Assembly: GCA_903876715.1 (NCBI GenBank)
Contig: CAIRBF010000082.1
Coordinates: 1 to 61,685, forward strand
Reading direction: 5' to 3'
DNA: 61,685 nucleotides
Origin: an uncultured beta proteobacterium
Lineage (GTDB): Bacteria; Pseudomonadota; Gammaproteobacteria; Burkholderiales; Burkholderiaceae_C
The notes beneath the pieces are model-generated. The model was not told the DNA's origin. It did not search any database and worked only from the letters and a program-made list of their open reading frames with translations. Below, one piece after another: positions 41,802-52,325 of the stretch (the first letter of the stretch is position 1; each line of letters starts with the position of its first letter). The translations under genes were made by a program, and so were the position numbers.

Positions 41802-41815
41802 GTCGCCATGGCGAC
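41802..41815. promoter_or_regulatory. Perfect 14-bp palindrome between divergent genes
   Basis: GTCGCCATGGCGAC is a perfect palindrome in the 247-bp region between the Tim44-like gene (start 41657) and msrA (start 41905). Its position fits an operator for either gene, but GC-rich DNA makes such dyads common and no regulator is known. Confidence 0.25.
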
Positions 41816-41904
41816 CCGTTGGCGGCGGGCGCACCGGGATAATGAATGGTCTCGGCGGCGGTCTGCCTCGCCTGCCGCCTTCCCCACCCTCGGAGCCGAT
41901 AGCG

Positions 41905-42435
41905 ATGATCACGACCTCCATCACCCTTGGCGGCGGCTGCTTTTGGTGCCTGGAGGCCGTGTACGAACTGGTAGAAGGCGTCGTCGCCGTCGAGTCCGGC
42001 TACAGCAACGGCCACCTCCCCCAGCCGAGCTACGAGCAGGTTTGCAGGGGCGACACCGGGCACGTCGAAGTGGTGTGCGTCGAGTTCGACCCCCAGCGCA
42101 TCACTTTGCGCGAGATCCTCGAGATCTTCTTCGCCATCCACGACCCGACCACGCTGAACCGGCAGGGGCATGATGTCGGACCGCAGTACCGCTCGGGCGT
42201 CTACCTGCACGAGGAGTCCCAGCGTGCCGTTGTGCAGGCAGTACGCGACGAAGCCGATGCGGCCCATGGCGGGCGCGTCGTCACCGAGATCGAGCCCCGG
42301 CGCAACTATTGGCGGGCGGAGGAACATCACCAGCACTATTACGCCAGGAATCCCTGGCAGGGGTATTGCGCGCACGTCGTCGCGCCCAAGGTCGAGAAGT
42401 TCAGGCGCACATTTGCCGCACGGGTGCGCGGCTGA
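41905..42435 (+). CDS. msrA: Peptide-methionine (S)-S-oxide reductase
   Basis: A 176-aa MsrA, the usual single-domain length. The catalytic Cys is in LGGGCFWCLEAVYELVEGV (GCFW motif). GYSNGH, SYEQVCRGDTGHVEVV, FDP and NRQGHDVGPQYRSGVY complete the diagnostic set. It reduces the S-epimer of methionine sulfoxide in proteins using thioredoxin. The start ATG 41905 follows GGAG by about 10 nt (CGGAGCCGATAGCG). The recycling cysteines normally near the C-terminus are represented by only one (QGYCAHVV), so this is a short-tail type. Confidence 0.95.
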   Translation: MITTSITLGGGCFWCLEAVYELVEGVVAVESGYSNGHLPQPSYEQVCRGDTGHVEVVCVEFDPQRITLREILEIFFAIHDPTTLNRQGHDVGPQYRSGVYLHEESQRAVVQAVRDEADAAHGGRVVTEIEPRRNYWRAEEHHQHYYARNPWQGYCAHVVAPKVEKFRRTFAARVRG

Positions 42436-42471
42436 CCAGGTCACCGCCGCACGCCAAGCCGCCAAGCGCCC

Positions 42472-43023
42472 TCAGCGCGGCAGTTTCAGCTCTCGCGCCG
42501 GTCGTCGCAGCGTGAATTTGCGCTGTCCCTGGGGCGTCGCAACGACCGCCTGGACCCTTTTCAGACGCGGGAAGGTTTCGAGCAGGCCGATGCCCAGCGT
42601 TCGAAGTTGCTCGGCCCGGGCGCAACGAAAGCCGATCTCGGCCTCGACGTCGGCATGATCGGCACCGCCTCCCGCGCCGTCTGCGCGTATGGCGTGGGGG
42701 TCCTTCACTTCGGCCCTGGTCAGGCGGCACTGGGCCGCGGATTCGGGCTGGATCAGGTCGGCCGCATTGCGAAGCCGCCCCAGCGCGTCGGCCATCGCCT
42801 GACGCTGCGCCGACGTGCGCGGCGCATGCTCGAAGCCGACCAGGCTGTCCTGGGGCAACTGCAGCAGCAGGGTCAGTTGCTCGCCCTGGAGCGCGATCTG
42901 AACTTGCGCGGTGCCGTGATCGTGCGGCGCGGCGCCCGCGCTGGGCGGCAAACAGACGCAGACGGCGAGCCCGACGGCACAAGCCCAGCTGAGCGGCGGT
43001 GCGTCACGCACGCGTCTTGTCAT
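42472..43023 (-). CDS. DUF2796/ZrgA family zinc-associated periplasmic protein
   Basis: A 183-aa exported protein. It has a signal peptide (SWACAVGLAVCVCLPPSAGA) followed at the mature N-terminus by the His-rich APHDHGTAQVQIALQGEQL, then LLQLPQDSLVGFEHAPRT, the two best DUF2796 signatures. A further His/Asp-rich stretch DPHAIRADGAGGGADHADVE could bind zinc. ZrgA proteins take part in high-affinity zinc uptake in Vibrio, usually beside an ABC transporter that is absent here. Several ATGs are possible (43080, 43044, 43035, 43023); 43023 gives a normal-sized signal peptide. It is convergent with msrA. Confidence 0.82.
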   Translation of the reverse strand: MTRRVRDAPPLSWACAVGLAVCVCLPPSAGAAPHDHGTAQVQIALQGEQLTLLLQLPQDSLVGFEHAPRTSAQRQAMADALGRLRNAADLIQPESAAQCRLTRAEVKDPHAIRADGAGGGADHADVEAEIGFRCARAEQLRTLGIGLLETFPRLKRVQAVVATPQGQRKFTLRRPARELKLPR

Positions 43024-43143
43024 GATGGATGGCATGGGTTGCATGGGTTCCTGCCTTGTGCCTGGCGCGCTGGCAGCCATTCAGGCAAGGATGGGGAGTG
43101 ATTTCCGGGTTTGCCGGGCGGGCCAGGATGTTAACTTCGCACC

Positions 43144-44139
43144 ATGACCGATTCGTCCTCGCCCGCGCAGCCGGCGCCTGCCACCGTACTGCCCGAAGCG
43201 GCGCGCAGTGCCGCACTCGCATCGCGGGTGCTGCTCGTGGGCGGCTGTGGCTATGTCGGATCGCACCTCCAGCGCCGCCTCGTCGAGGACGGCTTCGAAG
43301 TCATCGTCTGCGACCGAGGTGATCGCGGCAATCCGCAGTCCCTGGACGTCATCGTCCGGGACTACGCAGCGCTCGACGAAGGTTTCCTCGCCGGCTTCGA
43401 CACCGTGCTGTGGTTCGCCGGGCACTCCAGCGTCGGCCGCGCGGTGCAGGATCCGAGCGGGGCGCTCGCCAACAACTGCCTGAACCTGCTCAGCTTCGCG
43501 CGCAAGCTCGCGCCCGGCACGCGCTTCGTCTATGCATCCACGGGCAGCCTGTACTCGACGGCCGACACCCAGGCCCCTCCCGCCGACGAGCGCAGCCTCG
43601 CGCGCGTGCCTTCCCAGAACGCCTATGACATCTCCAAGTTCGCCTTCGACTACCTGGCCGAGCATTTCCTGCAGAACTTCCATGCGCTCAGGCTGGGGAC
43701 GGTGTCGGGCTGGAGCCCGAACCTGCGCGACGAGCTGGTCTTCAACGCGATGAACCTCTCGGCGGTACGCACGGGCGTCGTGCGCCTGCGCAACCGCCGC
43801 GCGCGTCGCACCATCCTGTTCCTGGACGACCTGTGGCACCTGGTGCATCGCTTGCTGGTCGGGGACGTGGCACCGGGGGTGTGCAACGTCGGCAGCTGGT
43901 CGGGCTCCATGGGCCAGCTGGCCGAGGAGATCGCCGCGGTCTGGGGCGCCGAGGTCGTGGACGAAGGCGACTCGCCGACGTATTCATTCGAACTCGACAT
44001 AGCGCGCATGCGTCAACTGTGCGGCGCCAGACTGCATGCTCCCGATCTGGCTGCGCAGTGCCGGTCGTTCGTCGCCGCTTGTGCGGACGCCGCTCACCCC
44101 GGCGCCGCACACCGGCGCCAGGCACCGCAGCCTCGCTGA
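43144..44139 (+). CDS. NAD-dependent epimerase/dehydratase family protein
   Basis: A 331-aa extended SDR. The NAD-binding motif is RVLLVGGCGYVGSHLQRRLV (GxxGxxG). ASTGSLYS holds the Ser/Thr, and the YxxxK pair is in QNAYDISKFAFDYLAEHF. The ending (DELVFNAMNLSAV, LDDLWHLVHRLLVGDVAPG) is like nucleotide-sugar epimerases. It is the first of three tightly packed plus-strand genes, followed after one base by a methyltransferase and then a glycosyltransferase-like gene, which suggests synthesis of a modified surface sugar. The N-terminal 27 residues are a Pro/Ala-rich extension. Confidence 0.87.
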   Translation: MTDSSSPAQPAPATVLPEAARSAALASRVLLVGGCGYVGSHLQRRLVEDGFEVIVCDRGDRGNPQSLDVIVRDYAALDEGFLAGFDTVLWFAGHSSVGRAVQDPSGALANNCLNLLSFARKLAPGTRFVYASTGSLYSTADTQAPPADERSLARVPSQNAYDISKFAFDYLAEHFLQNFHALRLGTVSGWSPNLRDELVFNAMNLSAVRTGVVRLRNRRARRTILFLDDLWHLVHRLLVGDVAPGVCNVGSWSGSMGQLAEEIAAVWGAEVVDEGDSPTYSFELDIARMRQLCGARLHAPDLAAQCRSFVAACADAAHPGAAHRRQAPQPR

Positions 44140-44140
44140 G

Positions 44141-45424
44141 ATGCGCCTCCAGCGCCCATCAACGCCGCCACCGCCCGCGATGCACCACCCGATAGACCGC
44201 TGCCTCTGCTGCGACGCGCGCACCTTGCACAGCGTCCTCGATTTCGGCCCGCAGCCGCCGGCCAATGCCTACGCCGCGACCGCAGCCGCGGCGGCCGGGG
44301 TGCCGCGTCACCCGCTGGCGCTGAAACGGTGCGCCACGTGCTGGCACGCGCAGCTGTCCTACGCCGTGGATCGGCGGGAGTTGTTCGCGCACTACGCGTA
44401 CGTCAGCGGCACCTCGCGCACGCTGACGCGGTTCTTCGATTGGTTCGCCGCGGCGCTGGAAGGCGCACTGCCCCCGGGCGCGCGGGTGCTCGAGATTGCC
44501 GCCAACGACGGCTCGCTCGTGCGCTCGATGCGGGCCGCGGGCCTGGACTGCACGGGCATCGATCCGGCCGCCAACATCGTTGCCGGGGCCCAGGCCGCCG
44601 GGCTGCCGGTGCGGCTGGGCTGGTGGCCGGCGGCGGCAGCTGAATTGGACGGCGCGTACGACGCCATCGTCTGCATGAACGTGCTCGCCCATGTCGACGA
44701 CCCGCTGGCGTTCCTGCGGGCCTGTGCGGCCAGGCTCGCACCGGCAGGCGTCGTGATCGTGCAGCCTTCGCAGGCGCGCATGTTCGACAACGGCGAGTTC
44801 GATACGGTCTATCACGAGCATGTGTCCTTCTTCAACACGCGCTCGATCGCGCGTCTGGCCGGTCGTGCGGGGCTGCGTCTGGCCGGCAGCGCGATCGTGC
44901 AGGTGCACGGCGACAGCCCGGTCTACCTGCTGCGCCACGCCCACGAGGCGGGTGCAGCCGATGCGCTGGCGCGCAGCTTGCGCGTGGGGGAGTTCGGCCT
45001 CGAGGAGGACCTGCCGGCCTACGAGCAGCGCGTCGGGCTGTTCGGCCCCGAGGTCTACGACCGCTTTCGAGAGCGTGCTGCGGCCGTCATGGGCCGGGCG
45101 CGCGCCGTCGTCGACGAGTACCGCGGTCGCGGTTTCGAGATCGTCTTCGTCGGCGCCGCGGCGAAGGCGCTGACGCTGGTCAACGCGGCCGGCATCGTGC
45201 CCGACCGGCTGCTCGACGAGAGCCCGCTCAAGATCGGCACGCACGCCCCGGGCTGTGCCTGCCTCGTCGAGCCCTTGCAGGCGGCCAGGGCGATCAATCG
45301 GCCGGCGCTGTTCGTGCTGTCGGCATGGAATTTCCGGCACGAACTCACGCGCAAGCTGCGTGATATCGGCGTGCCCGCGGGGTCGTGCTTCCATGCCTAC
45401 CTGCCCGAGCCGGCCTTCCTCTGA
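44141..45424 (+). CDS. Zinc-finger class I SAM-dependent C-methyltransferase (sugar-modifying type)
   Basis: A 427-aa protein with the three-part layout of sugar C-methyltransferases such as TylC3. The N-terminal zinc finger has CLCC and CATCWHAQLS. The Rossmann SAM domain has GARVLEIAANDGSLVRSMRA and AYDAIVCMNVLAHVDDPLAF. The C-terminal Methyltransf_14 domain has FVGAAAKALTLVNAAGIVP and PLKIGTHAPGC. YHEHVSFFNTRSIARLAGRA holds the catalytic His-Glu-His set. It would methylate C3 of a nucleotide-bound keto-deoxysugar. The ATG at 44141 follows the previous stop by one base; an alternative is 44180 (MHHPIDRCLCC). Confidence 0.87.
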   Translation: MRLQRPSTPPPPAMHHPIDRCLCCDARTLHSVLDFGPQPPANAYAATAAAAAGVPRHPLALKRCATCWHAQLSYAVDRRELFAHYAYVSGTSRTLTRFFDWFAAALEGALPPGARVLEIAANDGSLVRSMRAAGLDCTGIDPAANIVAGAQAAGLPVRLGWWPAAAAELDGAYDAIVCMNVLAHVDDPLAFLRACAARLAPAGVVIVQPSQARMFDNGEFDTVYHEHVSFFNTRSIARLAGRAGLRLAGSAIVQVHGDSPVYLLRHAHEAGAADALARSLRVGEFGLEEDLPAYEQRVGLFGPEVYDRFRERAAAVMGRARAVVDEYRGRGFEIVFVGAAAKALTLVNAAGIVPDRLLDESPLKIGTHAPGCACLVEPLQAARAINRPALFVLSAWNFRHELTRKLRDIGVPAGSCFHAYLPEPAFL

Positions 45425-45449
45425 CCTTGCCTCTGCCGGAACCCCTTCG

Positions 45450-46280
45450 ATGCGCACCGTTCTGACGCACTTCTACAACGAAGAGTACCTGCTGCCCTGG
45501 TGGCTGGAACACCACCTGCGGCTGTTCGACCATGGCGTGCTGATCGACCATGGGTCGACCGACGCCTCGGCCGACATCTGCCGCCGCCTGGCACCGCACT
45601 GGCGGCTGGTGCGCAGCCGCCTGAACGACTTCGACACCTACCTCACCGATTTCGAGCTCATGGGTTACGAGGAACAACTGCCCGGCTGGAAGATCGCCCT
45701 CACTGTGACGGAATTCCTGTTGCCGGCGCGCCCGCTGGCGGAGTTCGAACGCAAGCTCGAACGCGCGGGCCGCCTTGGCGGCGCGGCCACCGGATTCGTC
45801 CTTGTCGACATGGATCCTGGGAGCCTGCCGGCAGAGGAGAAGCCCCTGCCCCTGCAGAAGCATCACGGCATCGACGAGAACATACCGCTCACGCAGCAGG
45901 AGCGCGAGCGTCTGGGCATCGGCGTGGTGCCTGGGCACAACCGGCCCTACCACCGGCTGCCCGTGGGGATGTACACCCCCGGGCGGCACGCTTCGTTCCA
46001 TCCCGACAACAGGGTCCTGCATCCCGATCTGGTGGTGCTGCACTTCGCCTTCGCGCCCTGGAACGAGGCCTTCCTGCGGCGCAAGCTCCAGATCGGGGTG
46101 CGCGTACCCGCGGAGAACCTCGCGCGTGGCTGGGGCCATCATCACGCCCAGGACCGGGCGTACTGGGACCTGAAGCACCGCGCGATGGCCGGGATGGGCC
46201 TGGACCTGCGGCTGCACCCGGTGGCCGGCCCGGCCCTGGCGCGCCTGGAGGCTGCCCATCAGCCTCCGCCCCTGACCTGA
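45450..46280 (+). CDS. Glycosyltransferase family 2/92-like protein
   Basis: A 276-aa protein beginning MRTVLTHFYNEEYLLPWWLE, the typical NEE..L..W..HH opening of DUF23/GT92-like and glyco_tranf_2_4 proteins. VLIDHGSTDASADICRR is the nucleotide-sugar binding DxSxDxS-like loop, and FVLVDMDPGSLP supplies a DxD-like element. Late His residues (WGHHHAQDRAYWDLKHRA) resemble those of the same group. It lies 25 bp after the methyltransferase and is the third gene of the surface-sugar operon. It probably transfers the modified sugar; acceptor and donor are unknown. Confidence 0.75.
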   Translation: MRTVLTHFYNEEYLLPWWLEHHLRLFDHGVLIDHGSTDASADICRRLAPHWRLVRSRLNDFDTYLTDFELMGYEEQLPGWKIALTVTEFLLPARPLAEFERKLERAGRLGGAATGFVLVDMDPGSLPAEEKPLPLQKHHGIDENIPLTQQERERLGIGVVPGHNRPYHRLPVGMYTPGRHASFHPDNRVLHPDLVVLHFAFAPWNEAFLRRKLQIGVRVPAENLARGWGHHHAQDRAYWDLKHRAMAGMGLDLRLHPVAGPALARLEAAHQPPPLT

Positions 46281-46320
46281 AGACGGGCGCGGGCAGGGGG
46301 GCGCCGGCGCAACAGTACGC

Positions 46321-46340
46321 GGCACTCCCACGAGAGTGCC
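46321..46340. terminator. Hairpin between convergent genes
   Basis: GGCACTC-N6-GAGTGCC is a perfect 7-bp stem in the gap between the glycosyltransferase gene and pdxH, which converge. There is no T-run, so it may protect or end transcripts of both strands rather than be a strong intrinsic terminator. Confidence 0.5.
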
Positions 46341-46386
46341 GGGGTGTCCTTCGTTTCCTCGAGGCCCGCGGGGTCGCGGGGCCGCC

Positions 46387-47034
46387 TCAAGGGGCCAGGC
46401 GCTCCCGCACCCACGCGCCACCCTCGAGCCGGTAGCGCAGACGGTCGTGCAGGCGGGATGGGCGCCCTTGCCAGAACTCCCAGCGGTCGGGCTCGAGCCG
46501 GTAGCCGCCCCAATGCGGCGGCCGCGGCGGGTTCATCACGTACTGCGCCGCATAGCGCGCGGCGTTGGCCACGAGCACCGCGCGCGAGTCGATGACCTCG
46601 CTTTGTGGCGAGGCCCAGGCGCCGAGGCGTGAATCCAGCGGTCGGCTTGCGTAGTAGGCGTCCGATTCGGCCCCCGAGACCTGGGACACCCGGCCCTCGA
46701 TACGCACCACGCGCTCGAGCTCGACCCAGTGGAACTGCAACGCCGCCTGGGGGTTGCCGCCGAGCTCGCGGCCCTTGCGGCTGGCGTAATTCGTATACCA
46801 GACGATGCCTCGCTCGTCCCAACCCTTGATGAGCACCACGCGGGTGGAGGGCCGCCCGTCGGCACCGACAGTGGCCAGCGTCATCGCGTTCGGCTCCGGC
46901 AACTGGCCCGAGACCGCTTCCGCCATCCAGGCACTGAACTGCTGCACAGGGTCGGCGTGTGAGGCCGCTTCGTCGAGCGCGGCGCGTTCGTAGCTCTTGC
47001 GAAGTTGCGCGATGTCCTGGCCGATGTTCTTCAT
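46387..47034 (-). CDS. pdxH: Pyridoxamine 5'-phosphate oxidase
   Basis: A 215-aa FMN-dependent oxidase that makes pyridoxal 5'-phosphate in vitamin B6 salvage. [20 protein letters not shown] is the FMN-phosphate contact region and [20 protein letters not shown] the substrate/FMN motif. The C-terminal ending [15 protein letters not shown] and the final WVRERLAP are the PdxH signature and C-terminal domain. The start is ATG 47034 ([20 protein letters not shown]); eight more residues are possible but lack support. It acts as a cytosolic homodimer. The gap to the divergent mocA-like gene (47035-47251) contains no clear regulatory element. Confidence 0.95.
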   Translation of the reverse strand: MKNIGQDIAQLRKSYERAALDEAASHADPVQQFSAWMAEAVSGQLPEPNAMTLATVGADGRPSTRVVLIKGWDERGIVWYTNYASRKGRELGGNPQAALQFHWVELERVVRIEGRVSQVSGAESDAYYASRPLDSRLGAWASPQSEVIDSRAVLVANAARYAAQYVMNPPRPPHWGGYRLEPDRWEFWQGRPSRLHDRLRYRLEGGAWVRERLAP

Positions 47035-47251
47035 GCGCCTCAGTATAGGAAGGACCACGGCCTGCGGGTCTGTTCATCCTCCACCGCGCCCGACCTTCCT
47101 GCCGAAAGCCGCGGACCCGTTGGCAATCCCTTACGGGGAAGGCCTTAGGTAGACGTCCCATTGGCGAGTTCGCCGCAGTCGGGCAAGCTGTGACTCCTGG
47201 CGTCGGCTGCGGCGCCGTCCGTTTCTCCATTCAGGCAGCCAAGGGAAGGTC

Positions 47252-47854
47252 ATGGTTTCGGGACCGGTCGTCATCGTCGTTGCTGCGGGCCGCGGGAGCC
47301 GGTTTTCCGGCCGAGGACACAAGCTGCTGCAGGCGTTGGGCTCGTCGACCGTGCTCGGCACGACGCTGGGCCACGTGCTCGAGAGCGGCCTGCCGTTGAT
47401 CGTCGTGACCACCGCGGACCTGGGCGGCGAGGCGGCGCGCGTTGTCGCGCGCCGCGACGTGGTCGTCTTGGGCGACGAGGAGGCCGCCCGCGGCATGGGC
47501 CATACCATTGCTGCGGGTGTTCAGGCGCGCTCGCAGGCGCAGGGCTGGCTCGTACTGCCGGCCGACATGCCACTGGTGGGCCCGTCGGTGCTTCTGGGCG
47601 TGGCCGAGGCGCTGGCGCGCCACCCCGTCGTCTTCGCCCAGCACCACGGGCGCCGCGGCCACCCGGTGGCCTTCTCTGCCGGGATGTACTCCGAACTGCT
47701 GTCGCTGGTCGGCGACGAGGGCGCGCGGCGGCTTCTGGCGCGCTACCCCTCGATCGGCGTCGAGACCGAGGACCCCGGAGTCCTCTTCGACATCGACACC
47801 GAGGCGGATCTAGACGCTGCGCGCGCCATGCTGCCTGCCCTCTGCCGCGACTAG
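47252..47854 (+). CDS. MocA-like nucleotidyltransferase (NTP transferase family)
   Basis: A 200-aa nucleotidyltransferase of the MobA/MocA type. VVIVVAAGRGSRFSGRGHKL is the NTP-binding loop, GWLVLPADMPLVGPSVL carries the metal-binding Asp, HHGRRGHPVAFSAGMYSEL the second motif, and DIDTEADLD the terminal motif. Members add CMP or GMP to molybdopterin; in Burkholderiales such genes usually serve Mo-hydroxylase maturation, but no molybdoenzyme gene is nearby. AAGGGAAGG lies just before the ATG. The exact nucleotide specificity is undecided. Confidence 0.83.
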   Translation: MVSGPVVIVVAAGRGSRFSGRGHKLLQALGSSTVLGTTLGHVLESGLPLIVVTTADLGGEAARVVARRDVVVLGDEEAARGMGHTIAAGVQARSQAQGWLVLPADMPLVGPSVLLGVAEALARHPVVFAQHHGRRGHPVAFSAGMYSELLSLVGDEGARRLLARYPSIGVETEDPGVLFDIDTEADLDAARAMLPALCRD

Positions 47855-47897
47855 GCTTCGCCTCGGGCGCTCGCGCGAAGGTGCGCCGGGAGGGGCC

Positions 47898-48512
47898 TCA
47901 GGCCAGACCGTGCGCGCACGCCAGCCGCATCAGGCGGCGCACCTCGGCATCGGGGACACCGTGCGCTTCGAGTGCCCGCGCCGTTTCTGCCAAGTACTCC
48001 AGCGTGCTGCCGTAGCGGCCCCGCGCATGGCGCAGGATGTGCAGCAAATCCGCATCGGCCAGCTGCGGCAGCCATGCCGGGCTGCGGCGGCTCAACGTGA
48101 AGGCCAGCGCGCTGACTTCGCCCGCAGGGGTGGCGGTGCGCAGCATGCGGGGGTCGTAGACGCCCGTGGGCATCTCGCGCGCCCATAGCCGGCACATTTC
48201 CTGCTCGACACGGCGCTGGGGCAGACGGTAGGCGACGCCTCGGCAGGCGCCGCCTTGCAGCAGGGCGAACACCAGGCCGGGCTGTTCCGGCGTGCCGCGG
48301 TTGATGCGCGAGCGCATGCGCAAGGCGCGGTGCCAGCCGCGCACGAGCGCGGGGCGCTGCTCGGCAGCGTCGAACTCGGGGCGCCAGATCAGCGACGCGT
48401 ATCCGAAGACCCAGAGATCGCCGCACCCCCCCCATTGACCGAGCAGACGCTGCAGCATGGCCTCGGGGTCGCGGGCATACGGAAGATCGGTGTGCGGCGG
48501 GGACGCTTCCAT
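47898..48512 (-). CDS. ChaC-type gamma-glutamylcyclotransferase
   Basis: A 204-aa cytosolic enzyme that cleaves glutathione to 5-oxoproline and Cys-Gly. The substrate loop is DLWVFGYASLIWRPEF (YGSL-type motif), and the catalytic Glu lies in the later ARE-MPTGVYDPRML region. Near the end are LADADLLHILRHARGRYGST and LEYLAETARALEAHGV, standard for ChaC. ATG 48512 is chosen; the frame is open further upstream but only through the edd promoter region. It is divergent from edd and shares an AT-rich intergenic region with it. Confidence 0.87.
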   Translation of the reverse strand: MEASPPHTDLPYARDPEAMLQRLLGQWGGCGDLWVFGYASLIWRPEFDAAEQRPALVRGWHRALRMRSRINRGTPEQPGLVFALLQGGACRGVAYRLPQRRVEQEMCRLWAREMPTGVYDPRMLRTATPAGEVSALAFTLSRRSPAWLPQLADADLLHILRHARGRYGSTLEYLAETARALEAHGVPDAEVRRLMRLACAHGLA

Positions 48513-48554
48513 GCGGGCCGAGATGATAGGCGCATGGGTGTCGGGGTGGAAGTG

Positions 48555-48600
48555 AAACTTGATTACAGTCAATTTATGAAACGAGTTACATTCACGGATG
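48555..48600. promoter_or_regulatory. AT-rich promoter/operator region of edd (and chaC)
   Basis: The only AT-rich island between the divergent chaC and edd genes. TTACA occurs twice in the same direction (48563-48567 and 48586-48590), 23 bp apart, about two helical turns. On the minus strand this gives TGTAAT, a good -10 for chaC. HexR-type regulators of edd recognise TGTAAT/ATTACA-like halves, so regulation of the Entner-Doudoroff genes here is plausible but not proven. AAAGG 6 nt before ATG 48653 is the edd ribosome-binding site. Confidence 0.4.
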
Positions 48601-48652
48601 TCCCCCGTGCCGCAGAGCCCGTCATGCCGGTCCTGCGCAGCAAAGGCCCCCC

Positions 48653-50581
<1,929 letters not shown>

Positions 50582-50620
50582 GGTGGGCGGGCAGCCATTC
50601 ATTCAGCCCCTCTCCCCCAG

Positions 50621-50645
50621 CCCCTCCCCCGCATGGGGGTAGGGG
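50621..50645. terminator. Hairpin between edd and eda
   Basis: CCCCTCCCCC pairs with GGGGGTAGGGG around GCAT with one bulged T. Similar C-run/G-run hairpins are scattered in Burkholderiales genomes. It could end edd mRNA or reduce read-through into eda. The rest of the 240-bp gap has no other clear structure; CGGAG near 50809 is the eda ribosome-binding site. Confidence 0.45.
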
Positions 50646-50821
50646 AGCCAAGCCCCCGCTCTGCGCAACTGGATGCCGGGGCTCGAGGCGGCGGCACCAA
50701 GGGCGCTGCACGGGTCTCTCGCCGGTGCCTGCCCTGCCAGGATGGTAATCCGCAGAGCCCACTCAGGCTGCGACGCCTGTACCGTGCAATCTTCCTGTCT
50801 GATACCTCGGAGTTCTGATCG

Positions 50822-51448
50822 ATGAACACCCTCGAACTCGCCGCCCACGGCCCCGTCATTCCCGTCATCGTGCTCCACCGCGTGGAAGACGCCGTGCCGC
50901 TGGCGCGCGCGCTCCTGGCGGGGGGCGTCAAGGTGCTGGAGGTGACGCTGCGCACACCGGTGGCGTTGCGCTGCATCGAGGCCATCGCCGCGGCCGTGCC
51001 CGAAGCCCTGGTCGGCGCCGGTACCGTGCGCTCGGTGGCCGATGCGCGCGACGCGATCGCCGCCGGGGCGCGTTTTGCCGTCAGCCCCGGCTACACGCGC
51101 GAAGTCGGCCAGGCCTGCGTCGACCTGCGGCTGCCGCTGCTGCCGGGTGTGGCCTCCGCGAGCGAGGTGATGCAGGCCCAGGCTGGCGGCCACCACTTCG
51201 TCAAGTTCTTCCCCGCCACAGCGGCCGGTGGTATCCCGATGCTGAAGGCGCTGGCTGGGCCCTTCCCCGACGTGGCCTTCTGCCCCACCGGCGGCATCAC
51301 GCTGCAGACCGCGCCGCAGTTCCTGGCTCTGCCGAACGTGCCCGTGTGTGGCGGCTCCTGGATGACGCCGGCCGACGCCGTCGAGCAAGGCGACTGGGCG
51401 CGCGTGACACAACTCGCGCGCGAGGCGTCGGCGCTGCGCGCGGCTTGA
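50822..51448 (+). CDS. eda: KDPG/KHG aldolase
   Basis: A 208-aa class I aldolase that splits KDPG into pyruvate and glyceraldehyde 3-phosphate. The proton-relay Glu is in VLEVTLRTPVALR, and the Schiff-base Lys in GHHFVKFFPATAAGGIPMLK. GAGTVRSVADARDAIAAGAR and FCPTGGITLQTAPQFLALPN are the phosphate-site strands, and VCGGSWMTPADAVEQGDW is the final motif. The length equals the usual 205-213. GGAG lies 9 nt before ATG 50822. It probably shares control with edd, though the intervening hairpin may separate the messages. Confidence 0.96.
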   Translation: MNTLELAAHGPVIPVIVLHRVEDAVPLARALLAGGVKVLEVTLRTPVALRCIEAIAAAVPEALVGAGTVRSVADARDAIAAGARFAVSPGYTREVGQACVDLRLPLLPGVASASEVMQAQAGGHHFVKFFPATAAGGIPMLKALAGPFPDVAFCPTGGITLQTAPQFLALPNVPVCGGSWMTPADAVEQGDWARVTQLAREASALRAA

Positions 51449-51586
51449 TCCTCGAGGTGTTCGGGCTCACGGGAAAGCGCCGAGTCACCGTTTTCTCGAC
51501 CCCGCGTGGGGGTGGGACAGGGTCGGGCCCTGCCCGGCCCTGCGGCGCTTGCAACGAGGCGACCCGCCTGCCGAGATGTGAAGCTC

Positions 51587-52222
51587 TCAGCCCCGCGCTG
51601 CCTGCGCCACCAGGTTGGCCATCTGCCGCGCCTGCGCGTCGCTTTCCAGCGCCAGGCCCTCGACCACGCCCTGGCGGTCGGCGGGCAGGCGGTTCTGGCT
51701 GAGCTTCCACTTGCCCACCAAGCGCTCCACCGGGATCTCGATGCCGACGATGGCGCGAAGCATCTGGTCCATGTAGTCCGCGGGCGCGTCGTCCACTGAC
51801 CAGGGCCGCTCGCGGGGCGTCTCCCGCGCCTGCGTCAGCCGGTCCACCAGCGAGTGCAGCCACGGTGCCTCGTCCACGGCGCGCAGTCGACCGTGGGCGT
51901 GCACGGTGGTGTAGTTCCAAGTCGGCACGACCTTGTGCGTGGCCGCCTTGCTCGGGTACCAAGACGGCGTCACATAGGCCTGCGGGCCGTTGAAGACTGC
52001 GAGCACGGATTGCCCCTCGGCCACCCGCCACAGCGGGTTGGCGCGCGCCACGTGACCCCGCAGCACACCGTGCGGCCCGACAGAAGGGTCCAGTTCGAGC
52101 GGGATCAGATCGGCGGTCAGACCTTCAGGGCCGGTGCTCACGAGCGTGGCGAGCGGGTGCTCGCGCAGCAGCGCGTGCAGCGCGGCGGGGTCGGTCTGCT
52201 CGAAGTGGCTGGGCAGGTACAT
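51587..52222 (-). CDS. FMN-binding negative transcriptional regulator, PaiB family
   Basis: A 211-aa protein starting MYLPSHFEQTDPAALHALLR, the standard PaiB opening. YVTPSWYPSKAATHKVVPTW followed by NYTTVHAHG is the most conserved block (FMN-binding split barrel), and IVGIEIPVERLVGKWKLSQN completes the family pattern. PaiB in Bacillus represses sporulation and degradative genes; in proteobacteria it is often a stand-alone FMN-binding protein of unknown target. ATG 52222 is chosen (longer frame to 52270 unsupported). The adjacent gloA gene is 103 bp upstream on the same strand. Confidence 0.92.
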   Translation of the reverse strand: MYLPSHFEQTDPAALHALLREHPLATLVSTGPEGLTADLIPLELDPSVGPHGVLRGHVARANPLWRVAEGQSVLAVFNGPQAYVTPSWYPSKAATHKVVPTWNYTTVHAHGRLRAVDEAPWLHSLVDRLTQARETPRERPWSVDDAPADYMDQMLRAIVGIEIPVERLVGKWKLSQNRLPADRQGVVEGLALESDAQARQMANLVAQAARG

Positions 52223-52325
52223 GAGATGTCTCCTCGGCGTTTGCGACACGGCCGCGAGCCGACCCGTCACCCTTCAACCGTGACGGGTAGCCCGCGCTGC
52301 AGCAGGGCGGCCCGCTGCCGGCGGT

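Noticed and set aside
51470-51540. Third copy of the palindromic intergenic repeat after eda
   Set aside because: CGTTTTCTCGACCCCGCG followed by a G-run recalls the element, but the CAAGAA-ACTTGGG block is missing.
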